Assembly: GCF_051954575.1 (NCBI RefSeq)
Contig: NZ_JBQCHP010000007.1
Span: forward strand, 4,997 to 68,996
Length of the DNA stretch: 64,000 nucleotides
Direction: 5' to 3'
From: Dyella_B sp035690825
Lineage (GTDB): Bacteria > Pseudomonadota > Gammaproteobacteria > Xanthomonadales > Rhodanobacteraceae
Positions within the stretch are counted from its first letter, which is position 1; each line of letters begins with the position of its first letter. Position numbers and translations under genes: made by a program. The notes beneath the pieces are model-generated. The model did not search any database and was not told the DNA's origin. It saw only the letters and a program-made list of their open reading frames with translations. This document shows positions 40,681-50,519 of this stretch, piece by piece.

Positions 40681-42855
40681 ATGTCTCTCGTTCTTCGCAT
40701 CGCCCTGCCGGTTCCGCTAGCTACCCTGTTCGACTACCTGCCGCCCGCGTCGGGAACGGCGGTGGCGGGCAGCCGGGTGCTCGTACCCTTTGGCCGCAGC
40801 AAGGTCGTGGGTGTCGTGGTGGAAACCGACGTGCCCGCGCAGGTAGGCAACACCCGGCTGAAACGCGTGCTGCGCATGCTGGATGACGAGCCGTTGCTCG
40901 ATGCCGAACTGATGCAGACGCTGGCGTGGGCCGCCGACTACTGGCTCGGCGCACCCGGCGAAGCCTACGCCAACGCGCTTCCCTTGCTGCTGCGCGAAGA
41001 CAAGGCGCTGCCGGAAACCCGGGAACCGAGTTGGCAGTTGACGATAGCCGGACGCAGCGCACTGGATGCCGGTAGCCGGCGCGGCGGCAGTCGTGCTTTG
41101 TTGCAGACCCTGCTTGCCGGCCCGTTGTCCGCGACGGAGCTGGATGCAACCCTGCCCGACTGGCGCGCTGCCGCACGTCGGCTCGCCGAAGCGGGCCTGA
41201 TCGAACGCGCCGAACCCGCGCCTTCGGCAACATTCTTTCCCGCCGCGCCTGCGCATGCATTGCATGCGGAGCAGGATGCCGCGGTGGCCGCGGTCACCGA
41301 AGCCTTCGGCTGCTTCCAGCCGTTTCTGCTCGATGGCATCACCGGCAGCGGCAAGACCGAGGTGTATCTGTCGCTGATCGAACGCACGCTTGCGCAAGGC
41401 AGACAGGCGCTGCTGCTGGTGCCGGAGATCGGCTTGGCGCCTCAGACCGTGCGCCGGCTGCGCGACCGGCTGGGCGTGCCGGTGGAAGTGTTGCACTCCA
41501 ACCTTGCCGAAGGCGAACGCGCGCGCGCGTGGCTACGCATGCGTTCGGGCGAAGCGCGCGTCGTACTGGGCACACGCTCGGCGGTGTTCACGCCGCTGCC
41601 GCATGCGGGTTTGATCATCGTCGACGAAGAACACGACAGCGCGTACAAGCAGCAGGAAGGCTTTCGCTATCACGCGCGTGATCTGGCGCTGGTGCGCGGA
41701 CGCGCCTTGCAAGTGCCGGTGCTGCTCGGTTCGGCCACGCCGTCCCTGGAAAGCCTGGCGAACGTCGAAGCCGGCCGTTATCGCGCGCTGCATCTGCGTT
41801 CGCGTCCTGCCGCCACGCAGTCGCCGCAGGTGCAGATCGTCGACATGCGCGCTCAGCGCCTGGAGCACGGCCTTTCGCCCGCGTTGCTGCATGTGGTCGG
41901 CGAAACCGTAGCGCGCGGCGAGCAGGTACTGGTGTTCCGCAATCGTCGCGGCTATGCGCCGGTGCTGCTCTGCCATAACTGCGGCTGGCATGCTGAATGC
42001 CCGCGCTGCGAACACCCGCTTACCTTGCATGCCGCATGGCGCAAGCTAGCGTGTCACCACTGTGATCTGCAGGCGCCGGTGCCATCCGCTTGCCCCGCTT
42101 GCGGCAGCCAGGAGCTGAAACCACAAGGCCAAGGTACCGAGCGCCTGGAAGAGACGCTCACCGCACATTTTCCGCAGACGCCAGTGCTGCGCATCGATCG
42201 CGAAACCACGCGCCGCCGCGATGCGTTCGAGCAATTGCTGGACAACCTGGCGCAGGATGCTCCGGCCATCCTGGTCGGCACGCAGATGCTGGCGAAGGGT
42301 CACGATCTGCCTAATCTCACTCTCGTAGCCATCGTCGGCGTGGACGAAGGCCTGCTCAGCGTGGATTTTCGTTCAAGCGAACGTCTCGCCCAGCTGGTGG
42401 TGCAAGTGGCCGGACGCGCAGGACGCGCGCGTAAGCCCGGGCGCGTGCTGTTGCAGACGCATCATCCCGATCATCCGCTGCTGCGCACCTTGCTCTCGCA
42501 AGGTTATGCCTCCGCGGTGAAAGAACTGCTTGCCGAACGCAAGCAGACCGGATTGCCGCCTTATGGACACCAGGTGCTTCTGCGTTGTGAAGCGCATCAG
42601 CGTGCGGCAGTCGATGCGTTTCTTGCCGAAGCGTGCGCGGCCTTGCCCGATACGAGCAAGTTACAGATCGCCGGTCCCATGCCTGCACCGATGCCGCTGC
42701 GCGCCGGACGCCAGCGCGGGCAATTGCTGATCGAAGCGACCAACCGGCGCGATCTGCATGCCGCAGTGCGGCCGTGGTCGATGCAGCTTGCGCAGTTGCC
42801 GAGTGCGCGCAAGGTGCGCTGGTCCTTGGATGTGGATCCGATCGATCTGTATTGA
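40681..42855 (+). CDS. priA: Primosomal protein N' (replication restart helicase PriA)
   Basis: A 724-residue DEAD-like helicase that loads the replisome at stalled forks. The N-terminal 3'-end-binding domain begins VLRIALPVPLATLFDYLPP. Walker A is GITGSGKTEVY (about residue 220) and Walker B IVDEEHDSAYKQQEGFRY. The cysteine-rich zinc-binding insert is HNCGWHAECPRCEHPL through SACPACGSQ (about residues 430-480), and the C-terminal helicase lobe includes ILVGTQMLAKGHDLPN and QVAGRAGRARKPG. All elements are intact. ATG 40681 gives the family N-terminus. A bidirectional terminator separates it from rpoH. Confidence 0.95.
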   Translation: MSLVLRIALPVPLATLFDYLPPASGTAVAGSRVLVPFGRSKVVGVVVETDVPAQVGNTRLKRVLRMLDDEPLLDAELMQTLAWAADYWLGAPGEAYANALPLLLREDKALPETREPSWQLTIAGRSALDAGSRRGGSRALLQTLLAGPLSATELDATLPDWRAAARRLAEAGLIERAEPAPSATFFPAAPAHALHAEQDAAVAAVTEAFGCFQPFLLDGITGSGKTEVYLSLIERTLAQGRQALLLVPEIGLAPQTVRRLRDRLGVPVEVLHSNLAEGERARAWLRMRSGEARVVLGTRSAVFTPLPHAGLIIVDEEHDSAYKQQEGFRYHARDLALVRGRALQVPVLLGSATPSLESLANVEAGRYRALHLRSRPAATQSPQVQIVDMRAQRLEHGLSPALLHVVGETVARGEQVLVFRNRRGYAPVLLCHNCGWHAECPRCEHPLTLHAAWRKLACHHCDLQAPVPSACPACGSQELKPQGQGTERLEETLTAHFPQTPVLRIDRETTRRRDAFEQLLDNLAQDAPAILVGTQMLAKGHDLPNLTLVAIVGVDEGLLSVDFRSSERLAQLVVQVAGRAGRARKPGRVLLQTHHPDHPLLRTLLSQGYASAVKELLAERKQTGLPPYGHQVLLRCEAHQRAAVDAFLAEACAALPDTSKLQIAGPMPAPMPLRAGRQRGQLLIEATNRRDLHAAVRPWSMQLAQLPSARKVRWSLDVDPIDLY

Positions 42856-42878
42856 TCGCGCGCGCAACGCATAAACGA

Positions 42879-42905
42879 AAACGGCCTCCGCGAGGGAGGC
42901 CGTTT
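42879..42905. terminator. Bidirectional terminator between priA and rpoH
   Basis: AAACGGCCTCC (42879-42889) pairs perfectly with GGAGGCCGTTT (42895-42905) over a 5-nt loop, flanked by A-rich and T-rich ends so that it can act on both convergent transcripts. Confidence 0.88.
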
Positions 42906-42927
42906 GCACGAGCGTGTGAATGCCGGC

Positions 42928-43785
<858 letters not shown>

Positions 43786-43814
43786 GTTGGAACCTCCTAA
43801 AGATGGGGTGGAGC

Positions 43815-43841
43815 TTAGCACTCTGGCACTTGGAGTGCTAA
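43815..43841 (-). promoter_or_regulatory. CIRCE operator (HrcA-binding site) in the rpoH leader
   Basis: TTAGCACTC (43815-43823), a 9-base spacer, and GAGTGCTAA (43833-43841) match the CIRCE consensus at every position. The element lies about 30 bases upstream of the rpoH start codon and downstream of the predicted promoter, so HrcA would block elongation or initiation of rpoH, or the RNA hairpin could act in the leader. Confidence 0.9.
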
Positions 43842-43877
43842 AGGCACCGGCGAGTTCCGGCGCCTTTTATGTACCGA

Positions 43878-43906
43878 ATAGTACACGAATCCCGGGCGCT
43901 TGTCCA
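43878..43906 (-). promoter_or_regulatory. Predicted sigma-70 promoter of rpoH
   Basis: On the minus strand a -35-like TGGACA (43901-43906) is separated by exactly 17 bases from a -10-like TACTAT (43878-43883). Transcription would start near 43871 and run through the CIRCE element. Confidence 0.6.
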
Positions 43907-44002
43907 TGTGGGGTGGATGCCCGGCGAAGGGGTTTCAAGCATGACTTCCGGGGAGTGAATACGCGGTCTCGAAATTGCCAGCATCCCGTGGGCGGCCCGC
44001 GG

Positions 44003-44743
44003 CTAGCCAGCCGCCTCCAGTTGCGCTCGGGGCGGCAGGGACCAGTCGACAGGCGCCTGCCCGTGCGCCTGCAGGTACCGGTTGGCGGCCGAAAAATGCC
44101 CGCAGCCGAGAAACCCCCGATGCGCCGACAGCGGCGAGGGATGCACCGCTTTCAATACGGCATGCCGGCGAGTATCGATGAGCTGACCTTTGCGCTGCGC
44201 ATAGGAACCCCACAACATGAAAACGATGCCCTCACGCTCGCGGTTGAGCGCATCGATGGCCGCATCGGTAAAACCCTCCCAACCTTTGCCCTGGTGCGAG
44301 GCGGCCAGCCCGCGCTCCACGGTGAGCACCGCGTTGAGCAGCAGCACGCCGCGGTCGGCCCACGGCGTCAGGCAGCCGTGGTCGGGCGGCGCAATGCCCA
44401 GGTCACGCGCGATTTCCTTGAAGATGTTCACCAGCGACGGCGGCGCAGGTACACCCGGGCGTACCGAGAAGCACAAGCCATGCGCTTGCCCCGGGCCGTG
44501 GTACGGATCCTGTCCCAGGATCACCACCCGCACCGCATCGAACGGCGTGTGCTGGAACGCATTGAAGATTTCCGGCCCCGGCGGATAGATCACCTTGCCC
44601 GTGCGTTTCTCCGCACGCAGGAATTCGGACAACGCCCGCATCTCGGGGCGTTGCAGGTAATCGCCGATACGGTTTTTCCAGGAAGGCTCGAGCCTGATCC
44701 GCTCTTCGTCGCTCATCGGGACAGCATGCTGTTCGGTAGCCAT
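44003..44743 (-). CDS. ung: Uracil-DNA glycosylase (family 1)
   Basis: A 246-residue base-excision repair enzyme that removes uracil from DNA. The water-activating motif is VVILGQDPYHGPGQAHGLCFSV (Asp and His). LLLNAVLTVERG is the uracil-recognition segment. The minor-groove loop is VHPSPLSAHRGF with the catalytic His. GIVFMLWGSYAQRKG precedes it. The length is that of E. coli Ung plus a short extension; ATG 44741-44743 or an internal ATG at 44716 are both possible. It lies in tandem with maiA on the minus strand with a 39-base gap. Confidence 0.94.
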   Translation of the reverse strand: MATEQHAVPMSDEERIRLEPSWKNRIGDYLQRPEMRALSEFLRAEKRTGKVIYPPGPEIFNAFQHTPFDAVRVVILGQDPYHGPGQAHGLCFSVRPGVPAPPSLVNIFKEIARDLGIAPPDHGCLTPWADRGVLLLNAVLTVERGLAASHQGKGWEGFTDAAIDALNREREGIVFMLWGSYAQRKGQLIDTRRHAVLKAVHPSPLSAHRGFLGCGHFSAANRYLQAHGQAPVDWSLPPRAQLEAAG

Positions 44744-44782
44744 CTATGCATGATAACGAGTGGGTGGAGCGCCGTATGCGAC

Positions 44783-45442
44783 TTATCTCGGCGCGTCGGG
44801 CTGCTGCTCCGGCATCGCCTGCTGGAATGCTTCCAGCTCCGCACAGGCGGCATCGATGCGCCGGATCGTCGGATAGTCGTCCGGCGACATATTCCAGCGC
44901 CGCGCGTTGTACACCTGCGGCACCAGGCACAGATCGGCCAGGCCCGGCGTATCGCCGTGGCAATAGCGGCCGGTGTGCTTGCTGCTCGCCAGCATCGTTT
45001 CCAGTGCCTGGAAGCCGACGCTGATCCAATGCCGCATCCAGCTGCCTTTGCGTTCGTCATCGGCATCGAATTGCGCGCCGATGTGTTGCAGTACGCGCAG
45101 ATTGCCGAGCGGATGGATGTCGCAGGCGACCATCTGCGCCAGTCCACGCACGCGAGCGCGCCCCGCCGCGTCGGCCGGCAGCAGCGCCGGCTGCGGATGG
45201 GTTTCATCGAGGTATTCGACGATGGCCATGGATTGCGTGATCACGCGATCTCCATCGACCAGGGCCGGCACCAGTTCCTGTGGATTGATCGCCACGTAGC
45301 CGGGCGAATGTTGCTCGCCGCCGTTGTGCAGCAAATGCACTGCCCGCGTTTCGTAACGCAAACCCTTTAGATTCAGCGCAATGCGTACGCGGAAGGCGGC
45401 ACTGGATCGCCAGTAACTATAGAGAACGAGGCTGGAGGACAT
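44783..45442 (-). CDS. maiA: Maleylacetoacetate isomerase (zeta-class glutathione S-transferase)
   Basis: A 219-residue protein of the zeta GST class, which isomerises maleylacetoacetate to fumarylacetoacetate in tyrosine catabolism using glutathione. The signature SYWRSSAAFRVRIALNLKGL includes the SSxxxRVRIAL motif typical of the class. INPQELVPALVDGD and QSMAIVEYLDE are the glutathione-binding residues. DIHPLGNLRVLQHI and CLVPQVYNARRWN mark the C-terminal domain. The ATG at 45440-45442 gives the standard start. No other tyrosine-degradation gene is adjacent. It is divergent from pgk. Confidence 0.9.
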   Translation of the reverse strand: MSSSLVLYSYWRSSAAFRVRIALNLKGLRYETRAVHLLHNGGEQHSPGYVAINPQELVPALVDGDRVITQSMAIVEYLDETHPQPALLPADAAGRARVRGLAQMVACDIHPLGNLRVLQHIGAQFDADDERKGSWMRHWISVGFQALETMLASSKHTGRYCHGDTPGLADLCLVPQVYNARRWNMSPDDYPTIRRIDAACAELEAFQQAMPEQQPDAPR

Positions 45443-45568
45443 GAGCCGATCCGTGGAAAGGAAGCCTAAGTTTATTCCCTTCACTGTTTGCATCGCCGCA
45501 GGGCGGGCGGGAAAATACGCAGTTCCGGCCTTTGTGCCCACCTTGTCCAAGCTGCCAGGAGTTTTCCC

Positions 45569-46747
45569 GTGACCATCACCCGCATGAGCGACCTCGACCT
45601 GCGCGGCAAGCGCGTGCTGATCCGCGAAGACTTGAACGTGCCGATCGAAAACGGTCGCATCACCTCCACGCAGCGCCTGGACGCCTCGCTGCCCACCATC
45701 AAGGCCGCACTCGCCGCCGGCGCCAAGGTGATGGTGATGTCGCACCTGGGTCGTCCGAAGGAAGGCCAGTTCGATGCCGAATCCTCGCTCGAACCGGTGG
45801 CCAAGTGGCTGGGCGAACACCTCGGCAAGCCGGTGCGCCTGGTTGCCGATTATCTCGGTGGCGTGGAGGTGGCCGAAGGCGAAGTGGTGGTGCTGGAAAA
45901 TTGCCGCATGAATGTCGGCGAAGGCAAGGATGACGAAGCGCTGGCCAAGCAGTACGCCGCGCTGTGCGACGTCTTCGTCATGGATGCCTTCGGCACCGCC
46001 CATCGCGCGCAGGCGTCCACGCATGGCGTGATCAAGTTCGCGCCGGCCGCCGCGGCAGGCCCCTTGCTCTGCGCGGAACTGGATGCACTCGGCAAAGCGC
46101 TGGAACATCCCGCGCATCCGCTGCTGGCGATCGTCGCTGGCTCCAAGGTGTCGACCAAGCTGACGTTGCTGGAAAACCTGATCGGCAAGGTCGACCAGCT
46201 TATCGTCGGCGGCGGCATCGCCAATACGTTCATTGCGGCGATGGGCCATTCGGTCGGCAACTCGCTGTACGAGCCCGACCTGCTGCCCGCTGCCAAGAAA
46301 GTGCTGGCCGACGCCAAGCGTCGCGGCGCCGAAGTGCCGATGCCGGTGGACGTGGTGGTGGCGCCGGAATTTTCCGCGCACGCACCGGCGACGGTCAAGG
46401 CGGTGGATCAGGTGAAGGACGACGAGATGATCCTGGATATCGGTCCTGAAACCGCCAGGTTGTACGCCGAACTGATCGCCAAGGCCGGCACGGTGGTGTG
46501 GAACGGCCCGGTCGGCGTATTCGAATTCGATGCATTCGGCAAAGGCACGGAAGTGCTCGCGCATGCGGTGGCCGACTCCAAGGCGTTCTCCATCGCCGGC
46601 GGCGGCGACACCCTGGCCGCGGTGGACAAATACGGGATCGAGGACAAGGTGTCCTACATCTCCACCGGCGGCGGCGCGTTCCTGGAATTCCTGGAAGGCA
46701 AGGAGCTGCCGGCGGTGGCGGCGTTGAAGGCGCGGGCGGCGAAGTAA
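45569..46747 (+). CDS. pgk: Phosphoglycerate kinase
   Basis: A 392-residue glycolytic enzyme interconverting 1,3-bisphosphoglycerate plus ADP and 3-phosphoglycerate plus ATP. Substrate-binding residues are in KRVLIREDLNVPIENGRI and MSHLGRPKEG; the nucleotide-binding lobe has GSKVSTKLTLLENL, VWNGPVGVFEFDAFGKGT and IAGGGDTLAAV. GTG at 45569 is the preferred start because AGGAG lies seven bases before it; the ATG at 45584 has no ribosome-binding site. It is followed by a REPIN and then the convergent alkB-like gene. Confidence 0.95.
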   Translation: MTITRMSDLDLRGKRVLIREDLNVPIENGRITSTQRLDASLPTIKAALAAGAKVMVMSHLGRPKEGQFDAESSLEPVAKWLGEHLGKPVRLVADYLGGVEVAEGEVVVLENCRMNVGEGKDDEALAKQYAALCDVFVMDAFGTAHRAQASTHGVIKFAPAAAAGPLLCAELDALGKALEHPAHPLLAIVAGSKVSTKLTLLENLIGKVDQLIVGGGIANTFIAAMGHSVGNSLYEPDLLPAAKKVLADAKRRGAEVPMPVDVVVAPEFSAHAPATVKAVDQVKDDEMILDIGPETARLYAELIAKAGTVVWNGPVGVFEFDAFGKGTEVLAHAVADSKAFSIAGGGDTLAAVDKYGIEDKVSYISTGGGAFLEFLEGKELPAVAALKARAAK

Positions 46748-46773
46748 TTTCGCGAAGCGGCGATGATGACGAT

Positions 46774-46845
46774 ATAGGTTGGGGTGCAAACCCCAACGTC
46801 GTCATGCACGCATGTTTCGGTGTTGGGGTTCGCACCCCAACCTAC
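46774..46845. repeat. GTAG-type REPIN, copy 4
   Basis: The left end is ATAG (one change from GTAG), then GTTGGGGT-GCAA-ACCCCAAC, a spacer of about 22 bases, and the inverted arm GTTGGGGT-TCGC-ACCCCAAC ending CTAC at 46845. The right CTA is the stop codon (TAG on the minus strand) of the alkB-like gene. It lies between convergent pgk and alkB. Confidence 0.95.
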
Positions 46846-47435
46846 CATTTTTTATTCTCGCGCTCCGGCCGCACCCGAAACGCCACGCTGATCCGCATTC
46901 CCACCGGATGATGCAATTTCGGAATGCTGTGGTCGTAATGCAGCTGCGCGTTCCAGCCCATCAACAGCAGGCTGCCGGCTTCCAGTTCCAGCTCCGTCTT
47001 CAGCCGCGGTGGTTTCTTGCGCTGGATCACCATGGTGCGCGTCGCGCCCAATGACAGCAGCACGATCGGCTGGTGCGGGATCAGCTCATGCAGCTTGTCG
47101 TTATGCGGCGCCACACTGTCGTGCTCATCGCGATAGCAGTTGAGGCCAATGCTGTTGAACGGCGCATCGACGTGCTGCTTCACCACCGCCAGCGCATCGC
47201 GCAGCACGTTCGGCAAACCTGGTTTGGCGATGGCGTAGTGGCAATGCAGGCGTGGCACGCCCACCAGGCGCTCGTACATCATGCGCGTGCTTTCGTGCCA
47301 ATCGCCCTCCTCCCGCAAGCTGTTGAACCAGGATGCCGCCAATGCGGGCGTTATGACTTCCGGAAAATAGGTGATCGGTCCGGTAACGTCATCGGCAATC
47401 CTTTGCACGCCTTGTTCGAAAAGTAGCGTTTGCAT
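46842..47435 (-). CDS. alkB: AlkB-type alpha-ketoglutarate-dependent DNA/RNA dealkylase
   Basis: A 197-residue Fe(II)/2-oxoglutarate dioxygenase of the AlkB family, which oxidatively removes alkyl groups from damaged bases. The family signature is present: NCYRDEHDSVAPHNDKLHEL contains NxY and, nine residues on, HxD. A further histidine lies in LHYDHSIPK, and RISVAFR supplies the two arginines. The ATG (47433-47435) is 6 bases after the dnaE2 stop with GAGG overlapping the dnaE2 end, so it is the fifth gene of the lexA-imuA-imuB-dnaE2 operon. It is closer to the shorter AlkB2-type proteins than to E. coli AlkB. The stop codon is formed by REPIN copy 4. Confidence 0.85.
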   Translation of the reverse strand: MQTLLFEQGVQRIADDVTGPITYFPEVITPALAASWFNSLREEGDWHESTRMMYERLVGVPRLHCHYAIAKPGLPNVLRDALAVVKQHVDAPFNSIGLNCYRDEHDSVAPHNDKLHELIPHQPIVLLSLGATRTMVIQRKKPPRLKTELELEAGSLLLMGWNAQLHYDHSIPKLHHPVGMRISVAFRVRPERENKKW

Positions 47436-47441
47436 AGTGCC

Positions 47442-50400
47442 TCAATGAAAGTCGCGCGAACGCGCATCCAGATCCGCCAGCAGGTGGCTGAGATCGCGCA
47501 GCCGTCGCGCAATCAGGTGGCTTACGCCGTCGACAGCCTCCCAGCGCCCCTCGATCGCCAGCAGGCGCGCCTCCAGATAGGGGCGGCGCTGGGTTTGCGC
47601 GATGTGACTCCACACCACGACGTTTACGTTGCCGAATTCATCCTCGAGGGTAATGAAGGTGACGCCGCTCGCCGTCTGCGGCTGCTGGCGTTGCGTCACC
47701 AGACCGACGGTACGCACCTGCGATGCATGCGGCCGCTTTTGCAGGCTGCGCGAATCGAGATATTTTTCCGCGCGCAGGCGACTGCGCAGCAGCTTCAATG
47801 GATGCGGCCCGAGACTCAGTCCACTATGCGCGTAATCGGCCGTCATGTTTTCGACCGTCGTCGGTAGCGGCAGTGCGACATCCTGCTCGCGCGGACTGGC
47901 GCGACCGAACAACGGCAGTTGCGCTTCCACGCCCGAGGTGAGCCATAGCGCGCGATGGCGATGACCGGCCAGGCCACGCAAGGCGCCTGCATCGGCCAGC
48001 AGATCCTGATGACGCCGGTCCAGTTCGGCGCGTGTGCAAAGATCGACTACGTCGTGGAAAGGCGCGAGCTTGCGTGCATCGGAAATACGCAGCGCGACCT
48101 TCTCGCTGCAACCCCGCAATAGGCGCAGGCCCAAACGCAAGGCCAATCCTTCCTTGCTGTGCTCGTCGGCCTCCAGCGTGCAATCCCATTCGCTGTAGCG
48201 CACATCCACCGGACGTACGCGAACCTTGTGGCGTTGCGCATCCTGCACGATCTGACTGGGACCGTAAAAACCCATTGGCTGGGCATTGAGCAAGGCGCAC
48301 GCAAAGATGCCCGGCTCGTGGCATTTCAGCCAACTGCTGGCATAGGCGAGATTGGCGAAGCTGGCGGCGTGGCTTTCGGGGAAGCCATAACTGCCGAAGC
48401 CTTGTATCTGCTTGAAGATCTGTTCGGCGAATGCTTCCGTGTAGCCGTTTTTCAGCATGCCACTGATGAGCTTGTCGCGATGTTTTTCCATGCCACCGTG
48501 GCGCTTCCATGCCGCCATCGCGCGGCGTAACTGATCGGCTTCGCCTCCCGTATAGCCCGCGGCCACCATGGCCAGTTTCATCACCTGCTCCTGGAACAGC
48601 GGCACGCCCATGGTGCGCTCAAGCACCGGGCGCAAGGCTTCGGATGGGTAGGTGATGTCCTCTTTTCCATGCCGACGCTGCAAGTAGGGATGCACCATGT
48701 CGCCCTGGATCGGTCCTGGACGCACGATCGCAATCTGGATCACCAAGTCGTAGTAACTGGCCGGCTTGAGCCGCGGAAGCATCGCCATCTGCGCGCGGCT
48801 TTCGATTTGGAAGACGCCGATGGTGTCCGCGCGCTGGATCATCTTGTACGTTGCATCATCATCCGGATCGATCGTCGCGATATCCACCGTTCTGTGACGA
48901 TGCTTCGCCATAAGATCGAAACATTTGCGCAGGCAGGTCAGCATACCGAGCGCCAGGCAATCGACCTTGAGCAGACCCAGGGTGTCCAGGTCATCCTTGT
49001 CCCACTGGATAATGGTGCGATCGGGCATGGCGGCGTTTTCCACCGGCACCAGTTCGTGCAGCGGCGCGTCGTGGATCACGAAGCCGCCCACGTGCTGGCT
49101 CAGATGGCGTGGCTTGCCGAGCAGCTGCACGGTCAGCGACAGAAGCTTGCGCATCACGGGCGCATCCGGATCGAAACCTTGCTCACGCAGGCGGTCATGC
49201 AGGGAAGCATCGCCGAGGCGGAAGTAGCAGCGGCCGAGTTTTTCGATCTGGTCTTCGGGCAATCCCAACGCCTTGGCCACGTCGCGCACGGCGCTCTTGC
49301 TGCGATAGCTGATCACCGTGGCGGCAATTGCGGCACGCTCGCGGCCGTATTTGTTGTAGACGTACTGGATGACCTCTTCGCGCCGTTCGTGTTCGAAATC
49401 GACATCGATATCGGGCGGCTCGTCGCGTTCCACCGAAATGAAACGTTCCACCAGCAATTTCACCTTCGCGGGGTCAGCATCCGTCACGCCCAACGCGAAA
49501 CATACGATGGAATTGGCCGCGGAGCCGCGACCCTGGCAGAGAATGCGTTGGCTTCGTGCGTAACGCACGATGTCGTGCACGGTAAGGAAAAACGCTTCGT
49601 ATTCCTTTTTCTCGATCAGTCTCAGCTCGTGCTCGATGGTGGTTTGGATCTCCGCCGGCACGCCTTGCGGCCAGCGCCATCTGGAACCTTCAGCCACCAG
49701 CTGACGCAGCCATTGCATGGCCGTGCAGCCTTCCGGCACCAGCTCGGCGGGATAGCGGTAATGCAGATCCCTTTTCAGATCGAACGTGCACCGCTTGGCG
49801 ATACGCACGCTTTCGTCCAGCAACGCTTTCGGATAGATCGTTTCCAGCGTGGCGCGCCGTCGCAAGTGACGTTCGCCATTGCGGAACAATAGATCGCCTG
49901 CCTCGGCGATGGTCTTGCGATAACGGATTGCCGTCATCGTGTGCTGCAGCGGCAGGCAGCGGCGGATATGCATATGCACGTCGCCGCTTGCCACGCGAGG
50001 CAGATGCAAGGATTCGCCCAGGATTTCGAGCTCGGCCAGGCGCGCATCGTCATCGCCATCGCGATGCAGCTCCACCGCCAGCCAGGCGCGATCGCCGAAT
50101 ATGTGCTTCACCCATGCGCCCTGTTCGCGATCCGGTTTGCGCACGGGAATCCATAGCGCCAGCGTGCCAGGTGCCCCATCGGCGAGGTCTGTTCTGAGCA
50201 GGCGATATTCGCCTTTCTCGGATGCGCGTCGTCCCTTGGTGATCAGGCGGCACAGCGAAACATAGCCTTGCTTGTTTTCCGCCAGCAACACCAGCTTGGG
50301 GCCATCTTCAAGCTGGATTTCCGTGCCGACGATCAATGGCACTTTGCTATCGCGCGATGCCTCCCAGGCGCGCACGATGCCGGCGAGCGAGCACTCGTCG

Positions 50401-50519
50401 GTGATCGCCAGTGCGGTGTAGCCGCAATCGTTGGCGCGTTCGAACAGTTCGCGCGCGCTGGAGGCCCCGCGCTGGAACGAGAAATCCGACAGGCAGTGCA
50501 GTTCGGCGTAGTCGCTCAT
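47442..50519 (-). CDS. dnaE2: Error-prone DNA polymerase DnaE2 (ImuC)
   Basis: A 1025-residue C-family polymerase for damage-induced mutagenic translesion synthesis. The N-terminal PHP domain starts ELHCLSDFSFQRGASSARELFERA. The palm has the catalytic acidic residues in RDEPPDIDVDFEHERREEVI, and CQGRGSAANSIVCFALGVT precedes it. IQGFGSYGFPESHAASFANLAYASSWLKCH is typical of DnaE2. A C-terminal OB-fold (GVTFITLEDEFGNVNVVVW) is present. The ATG overlaps the imuB stop (ATGA), giving translational coupling. It is clearly DnaE2 rather than replicative DnaE1 by context and length. Expression is expected under LexA control. Confidence 0.95.
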   Translation of the reverse strand: MSDYAELHCLSDFSFQRGASSARELFERANDCGYTALAITDECSLAGIVRAWEASRDSKVPLIVGTEIQLEDGPKLVLLAENKQGYVSLCRLITKGRRASEKGEYRLLRTDLADGAPGTLALWIPVRKPDREQGAWVKHIFGDRAWLAVELHRDGDDDARLAELEILGESLHLPRVASGDVHMHIRRCLPLQHTMTAIRYRKTIAEAGDLLFRNGERHLRRRATLETIYPKALLDESVRIAKRCTFDLKRDLHYRYPAELVPEGCTAMQWLRQLVAEGSRWRWPQGVPAEIQTTIEHELRLIEKKEYEAFFLTVHDIVRYARSQRILCQGRGSAANSIVCFALGVTDADPAKVKLLVERFISVERDEPPDIDVDFEHERREEVIQYVYNKYGRERAAIAATVISYRSKSAVRDVAKALGLPEDQIEKLGRCYFRLGDASLHDRLREQGFDPDAPVMRKLLSLTVQLLGKPRHLSQHVGGFVIHDAPLHELVPVENAAMPDRTIIQWDKDDLDTLGLLKVDCLALGMLTCLRKCFDLMAKHRHRTVDIATIDPDDDATYKMIQRADTIGVFQIESRAQMAMLPRLKPASYYDLVIQIAIVRPGPIQGDMVHPYLQRRHGKEDITYPSEALRPVLERTMGVPLFQEQVMKLAMVAAGYTGGEADQLRRAMAAWKRHGGMEKHRDKLISGMLKNGYTEAFAEQIFKQIQGFGSYGFPESHAASFANLAYASSWLKCHEPGIFACALLNAQPMGFYGPSQIVQDAQRHKVRVRPVDVRYSEWDCTLEADEHSKEGLALRLGLRLLRGCSEKVALRISDARKLAPFHDVVDLCTRAELDRRHQDLLADAGALRGLAGHRHRALWLTSGVEAQLPLFGRASPREQDVALPLPTTVENMTADYAHSGLSLGPHPLKLLRSRLRAEKYLDSRSLQKRPHASQVRTVGLVTQRQQPQTASGVTFITLEDEFGNVNVVVWSHIAQTQRRPYLEARLLAIEGRWEAVDGVSHLIARRLRDLSHLLADLDARSRDFH

